NCBI GenBank assembly: GCA_027451305.1
Contig: DAIDJQ010000117.1
Location: forward strand, 1 to 14,754
Length of the DNA stretch: 14,754 nt
Direction: 5' to 3'
DNA from: Cellulomonas sp.
Lineage (GTDB): Bacteria; Actinomycetota; Actinomycetes; Actinomycetales; Cellulomonadaceae
Shown here: positions 11,994-14,754 of the stretch, piece by piece
Layout: each line of letters starts with the position of its first letter
Numbering within the stretch: position 1 is the stretch's first letter
The notes under the pieces: generated by a model
Database searches by the model: none
What the model saw: only the letters and a program-made list of their open reading frames with translations
Told to the model about the DNA's origin: nothing
Program-made: the position numbers and the translations under genes

Positions 11994-12785
11994 ATGCGAC
12001 CCGTCCTGTTCTCCGTCCTGGGCATCCACGTCCAGTCCTATGGCGTGAGCAAGGCGCTTGCGGCGCTGCTCGCCGCGTGGCTCCTCGGCCGAGCCTTCCG
12101 CCGGCACGGGCTGAAGGAAGACGACGCGTACGCCCTGGTCATCTGGGCGACGATCTGGGGCTTCGCCGGCGGCAAGGTCTACTTCCTGCTCGAGCACGCC
12201 GACGAGATCTCGCTGCACCACCTCGGTGGTGCCGGGTTCACCTGGTACGGCGGGCTCATCGGGGGGATCGCCACGTTCCTGGTGATCATCCGGCGCCGCC
12301 GCCTGCCGGCGGCGTTCGTCGTCGATGCCGCGGCCATCCCCTTGACGCTGGCCTATGGCGTCGGGCGGATCGGGTGCTGGCTGGCCGGCGACGGGACCTA
12401 CGGCAAACCCACGTCGCTGCCCTGGGGCGAGGCGTTCCCGAACGGCGTGGTGCCCACCGACGTGCGTGTGCACCCCACACCGCTGTACGAGTTCTTCGCC
12501 GCGCTGGTGATCGCCGGGCTCCTGTGGGGTTGGCAGCGGCACACGCGGCCGGCGCTGGAGATCCTCGGCGCGTACCTGATCCTGTCCGGGCTCTCGCGCT
12601 TCCTCGTCGAGTTCCTACGGATCAACACTCCGGCCCTGTTCGGGCTCACCCAGCCACAGCTGTGGGGCCTCGCGAGCGTCGTCGGCGGGGCGTTCCTCAT
12701 CGCGCGCGGGCGACTTCGGGAAGGCTCCACTGACCACGAGCTAGACCCGGCCGCGCCGTCGACCGCCGTCGCCGCGACGCGTTAG
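11994..12785 (+). CDS. lgt: Lgt family protein (prolipoprotein diacylglyceryl transferase or close paralogue)
   Basis: The 263-residue membrane protein has about seven helices and the Lgt landmarks: WYGG (84-87; HGG in E. coli), GRIGCWLAGDGTYG (124-137), HPTPLYE (160-166) and SRFLVEFLR (201-209, with the essential Arg). It should attach diacylglycerol to lipobox cysteines of exported prolipoproteins. The signature Asn (GRxGN) is replaced by Cys128 and the following Glu by Asp132, and His of HGG by Tyr, so activity may differ from housekeeping Lgt. It lies 12 bases after the redoxin and is the last gene of the redox operon. No lipobox protein is visible in the window, so the substrate is unknown. 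The family is firm. Confidence 0.88.
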   Translation: MRPVLFSVLGIHVQSYGVSKALAALLAAWLLGRAFRRHGLKEDDAYALVIWATIWGFAGGKVYFLLEHADEISLHHLGGAGFTWYGGLIGGIATFLVIIRRRRLPAAFVVDAAAIPLTLAYGVGRIGCWLAGDGTYGKPTSLPWGEAFPNGVVPTDVRVHPTPLYEFFAALVIAGLLWGWQRHTRPALEILGAYLILSGLSRFLVEFLRINTPALFGLTQPQLWGLASVVGGAFLIARGRLREGSTDHELDPAAPSTAVAATR

Positions 12786-12970
12786 CGCCCAAGCGGCTGC
12801 CGCCCGCCATCGCTCTCGTTGGACTGGAGGGGCGGGGACCGCGAGGGGTGAGCGGCTCAGCGCTGACTCGATACGGTCCGACGCAATCGCGGACAGTCTT
12901 GGACGGCCCGGGCGGTCAGGGATCGGCCCCGCGTGAGGGAGCGTCGGATGGGATGGGTTCTGCCCGCGGC

Positions 12971-13002
12971 TGCAAGACTGCATATCAGTATGTGCTGTTG
13001 CA
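12971..13002 (+). promoter_or_regulatory. Imperfect palindrome at the start of the antitoxin gene, likely its operator
   Basis: Outer arms TGCAA (12971-12975) and TTGCA (12998-13002) flank inner arms CATA (12981-12984) and TATG (12989-12992), all sharing one centre of symmetry. The element ends 3 bases before the ATG at 13006 and is noticeably A/T-richer than its surroundings. Phd-type antitoxins normally bind such palindromes to repress their own promoter. It probably overlaps a -10 of a near-leaderless transcript. Confidence 0.55.
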
Positions 13003-13005
13003 GAC

Positions 13006-13281
13006 ATGAGCACCGCCATTCGGATGCCCGTGTCCATTGCTTCCCGCAAGGGTGTGTCCGCCGTTGCGGCTGCTGCGGCTGATCAGCGAGTCGTCCTGAC
13101 CAGCCTGGGACGCCCCGTGGCTGTCGTCGACTCCGCCGAACGAATCGACGAGGACATGAGGCGCCTGCGTGAGGGGGCGCGGGTCATCCTCGACGCGTAC
13201 GCCACGGTTGCCGCGAGCCGGGCCAAGCGTCTGAGCCTCAGCGAGGTCTGCGACCGTCTCGGTTGTCCCGCGACGAGGTGA
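13006..13281 (+). CDS. Phd/YefM-type antitoxin-like protein
   Basis: The 91-residue protein has the antitoxin core of the prevent-host-death family: a start of MSTAIRMPVSIASRKGVSAV, then the DNA-binding fold AAAADQRVVLTSLGRPVAVV and DSAERIDEDMRRLREGARVI. A helical region ends in LSLSEVCDRLG. Such proteins neutralise a partner toxin and repress their own promoter. No toxin with a PIN, RelE or Doc motif follows. The last residues (CPATR) appear after a probable frameshift: the other frame would continue smoothly as LG-LSRDEVNAAL into the ORF at 13263-13499. A palindrome stands right at the start codon. It is likely an orphan or decayed antitoxin, or an antitoxin-like regulator. Confidence 0.75.
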   Translation: MSTAIRMPVSIASRKGVSAVAAAAADQRVVLTSLGRPVAVVDSAERIDEDMRRLREGARVILDAYATVAASRAKRLSLSEVCDRLGCPATR

Positions 13282-13499
13282 ACGCAGCCCTCGAGAACGG
13301 GTGGGGCCCAACCGCGCCCGACCCGACCGCCGCGCTCCGAGCCGCACTCCAACGCGCCCGCGGCAACGCGGGCTTCGACTCCGCCGAGTGGATCGTTCGG
13401 CGGCGTGCCGACGACCGCTGCGGAGCTGTCATGCCACGCGCCGGCACCACCTGCATTCGCCGCAAGGGACACCCCGGCCCGCACCGAGCCTCACCGTAA
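13263..13499 (+). CDS. ORF with a C-terminal CX10CX5HX3H motif; probably the frameshifted end of the antitoxin gene
   Basis: The frame has good codon bias from about 13263 to TAA 13497-13499 but no convincing start: TTG 13263 and GTG 13278 lack a ribosome site. Its N-terminal residues SRDEVNAALENGWG look like the natural continuation of the antitoxin helix, and a one-base insertion near 13261 would join the two. The end, CGAVMPRAGTTC then IRRKGHPGPH, has Cys and His spaced CX10CX5HX3H, a likely zinc-binding hairpin. I recall similar short modules in actinobacterial hypothetical proteins. I cannot tell whether the fused or the separate form is real. It shows no toxin motif. Confidence 0.5.
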   Translation: MSRDEVNAALENGWGPTAPDPTAALRAALQRARGNAGFDSAEWIVRRRADDRCGAVMPRAGTTCIRRKGHPGPHRASP

Positions 13500-13673
13500 G
13501 GCCAGCCCATTCGCGGGCCACGGCGGCACGTGATTCGATCCGGCCCCTCGGTCCACTCACCCGAGCCCGGTGTGGTTCACGCGCCTTGGGCGAGACCCGA
13601 TGTCAGTCGGGTCCGTCGTCGACGACGCCTGAGGTCTGGACCGTTGCCACGCTAGAGCTGAGTGGAGGTGCAC

Positions 13674-13758
13674 GTGCCGTCCGGCAAGTACAAGCTCATC
13701 TGCAGCACGCCCCCGCCAGTACGGCGACGGCCTGCGCGTCGCGCTCACCGTCTCCTGA
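13674..13758 (+). pseudogene. Short frameshifted ORF with a good ribosome site
   Basis: GGAGG with a 5-base gap precedes GTG 13674. The first 14 codons (VPSGKYKLICSTPP) have coding-like third positions. The frame then turns Arg/Pro-rich, whereas the frame one base later reads RQYGDGLRVALTVS and stops at TGA 13756-13758. A single extra base near 13715 would explain this. The intact product would be only about 28 residues, so the coding call is weak. The surrounding 13500-13802 gap holds nothing else I can support: a 7-bp hairpin at 13593-13612 and no other reading frame with bias. Confidence 0.25.
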
Positions 13759-13802
13759 CCGAGCGCGGGCCGCCCAAGCCGCAGCCGACCGGGCGTCCGG
13801 CA

Positions 13803-14754
13803 TCAGGCGGGCATGTGTTCCCGGGAGGGGCGCGTCTCATCCATCCGGGCGAGCACGATCAGGCCGGAGACGAGGGCGAGTGCGGCGGCGGCCCATACGG
13901 CCGCTGTCAGTCCCAGACGGTCGGCGACGAGGCCGCCGAGGATCGCGCCGACGGCGTAGCCCAGGTCGCGCCAGACGCGGTAGGTGCCGATGGCTTGCCC
14001 GCGCCAGCTGGGGTGGGCCACGTCGCCGACGGCGGCCAGCAGCGTGGGGTAGACCAGAGCAGTGCCCAGTCCGAGCAGGACGGTGCCGACGGCCCATCGG
14101 CTGGGGGTGTGGGAGGCGGCGATGACGGCCAGCGCACCGGCCTCGGTGAGCATGCCGGCGGTGATCAGCGGTTTGCGTCCCCAGCGGTCGGAGAGCCATC
14201 CGGTGAGCAGTTGCCCCGCGCCCCACACGGCGGGGTAGAGCGCGACGAGCAGCGCGATCCGGGCGACGCCGAGGTCGGCGGTGGCGAACAGCAGCGGGAA
14301 CACGCCCCACGACAGGCCGAAGGTGAGGTTGTTGACCAGTCCGGCCTGGCTGGCCGCCGACAGCGTCGGTTCCCGCCAGGTCGTGTCGGCGAAGACCGCC
14401 CAGGCCGAGGCCTCGCTGGGCGGCACGGTGCGCGCCTCCAGCCGCGCGTGCCCGCGCGTCTCGCGCACGGCCAGCGTGACGAGCGCCAGTCCGAGGACCG
14501 AGTAGGCGATGCCGAGCAGGAACGGCGCCGGACGCAGCCCGTAGCGCGCGGCCAGCGCCCCGCCCAGCGCGGAGGTCACGGCGACGGCTCCGTAGCCGGC
14601 GGCCTCGTTCAGTCCGATCGCCAGTCCGCGTCGTCGGGGGCCGACGAGGTCGATCTTCATCGTCACGGTGGTGGACCAGGCCAGGGCCTGGTTGATGCCG
14701 AGACAGACGTCGGCGACGACCACCCATCCCCACGTCGGCGCCCAGATGATGAGC
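13803..14754 (-). CDS. MFS transporter, N-terminus beyond the window (partial)
   Basis: The reading frame runs in from the right edge and ends at 13803; 317 residues are seen. It has about nine membrane helices. The half-repeat motif GWLSDRWGRKP (MFS motif A form) is at about 14180-14215, and the loop between the two six-helix halves is about 14400-14450 (VRETRGHARLEARTV). This is a 12-helix drug/metabolite efflux-type MFS protein lacking its first three or so helices here. NEAAGYGAVAVTSALGG resembles proteins annotated as MFS exporters of the YajR/multidrug type, but the substrate cannot be told. It points away from the copper genes and has no regulator box near its 3' end, so it probably belongs to another unit. 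Confidence 0.88.
   Translation of the reverse strand, partial: LIIWAPTWGWVVVADVCLGINQALAWSTTVTMKIDLVGPRRRGLAIGLNEAAGYGAVAVTSALGGALAARYGLRPAPFLLGIAYSVLGLALVTLAVRETRGHARLEARTVPPSEASAWAVFADTTWREPTLSAASQAGLVNNLTFGLSWGVFPLLFATADLGVARIALLVALYPAVWGAGQLLTGWLSDRWGRKPLITAGMLTEAGALAVIAASHTPSRWAVGTVLLGLGTALVYPTLLAAVGDVAHPSWRGQAIGTYRVWRDLGYAVGAILGGLVADRLGLTAAVWAAAALALVSGLIVLARMDETRPSREHMPA

Noticed and set aside
11361..12542. A 393-codon minus-strand frame opposite the redoxin and Lgt genes
   Set aside because: It is a shadow of two clear genes on the plus strand; its composition is Gly/Asp/Gln-rich and unstructured.
10074..12785. Cytochrome c maturation or mercury-resistance operon
   Set aside because: CcdA plus TlpA fits cytochrome c maturation, but no ResB/CcsA or CXXCH protein is seen. 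No MerR, MerA or MerT motif is present. The copper reading fits the neighbours better.
13263..13499. Toxin partner of the antitoxin-like gene
   Set aside because: There is no PIN, RelE, Doc or MazF motif and no start signal. It looks like the frameshifted continuation of the same gene.
13593..13612. 7-bp hairpin (GACCCGA/TCGGGTC) as a terminator
   Set aside because: It is short, has no T-tract, and is not directly behind any confident gene.
1..14754. Insertion sequences, CRISPR arrays, tRNA or rRNA genes, phage genes
   Set aside because: I found no transposase motif, terminal inverted repeats with target duplication, spaced repeat array, tRNA cloverleaf or rRNA sequence.

Overview
The window is very GC-rich, uses mostly G/C third codon positions, and carries CsoR-type operators, GTG starts and many 1-4 bp start/stop overlaps. 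This points to an actinomycete (Actinomycetota); I cannot name the genus. Most of it reads as a copper-response and thiol-redox island. Broken genes lie at both edges and in the middle.

Layout. 1-200: the 3' end of a sensor kinase (+) next to what looks like the last codons of an OmpR-type regulator (-). 218-1552 (-): a tiny ORF, a secreted M15 D,D-carboxypeptidase-like enzyme and a DUF2752 membrane protein. 1690-2413 (-): a small membrane protein coupled to a frameshifted coiled-coil gene. 2563-2739 (-): a YHS metal-binding protein behind a CsoR operator. 2806-7157 (-): a Cu(I)-type P1B ATPase with an N-terminal cupredoxin-like domain and a C-terminal YHS domain, then a truncated csoR and a Lgt-like membrane protein with an extra N-terminal domain. 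7158-7472: a regulatory region with a CsoR operator, a response-regulator box and a 14-bp terminator stem. 7473-9908 (-): a two-component system (regulator, then kinase), then a SHOCT-like membrane protein and a His-rich DUF2933 protein. 10074-12785 (+): a glutaredoxin-like protein, a CcdA/DsbD-like thiol transporter, a membrane-anchored TlpA-like redoxin and a second Lgt-like protein, all tightly packed. 12971-13758: a Phd-type antitoxin with a probable frameshift into a C/H-rich tail, and remnant-like sequence. 13803-end (-): an MFS transporter that runs off the window.

How it fits together. Five promoter regions carry the same 11-bp-period direct repeat (TGAAG...TGAAG): upstream of the carboxypeptidase operon, the 76-residue membrane protein, the ATPase, the SHOCT/DUF2933 pair, and between the regulator and the thiol-redox operon. 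The repeat resembles the box known for Corynebacterium CopR. All five can be read in the same orientation relative to the gene they would control. I therefore infer that the OmpR-type regulator at 9192-9908 runs a local regulon. It would join copper export (ATPase, YHS proteins) and His-rich membrane proteins to periplasmic thiol repair (Grx-CcdA-TlpA-Lgt, similar in concept to the Scs copper-tolerance systems of Gram-negatives) and cell-wall trimming (M15). The two CsoR-type palindromes would add direct Cu(I) control, although the csoR copy here is truncated and lacks the copper-binding residues.
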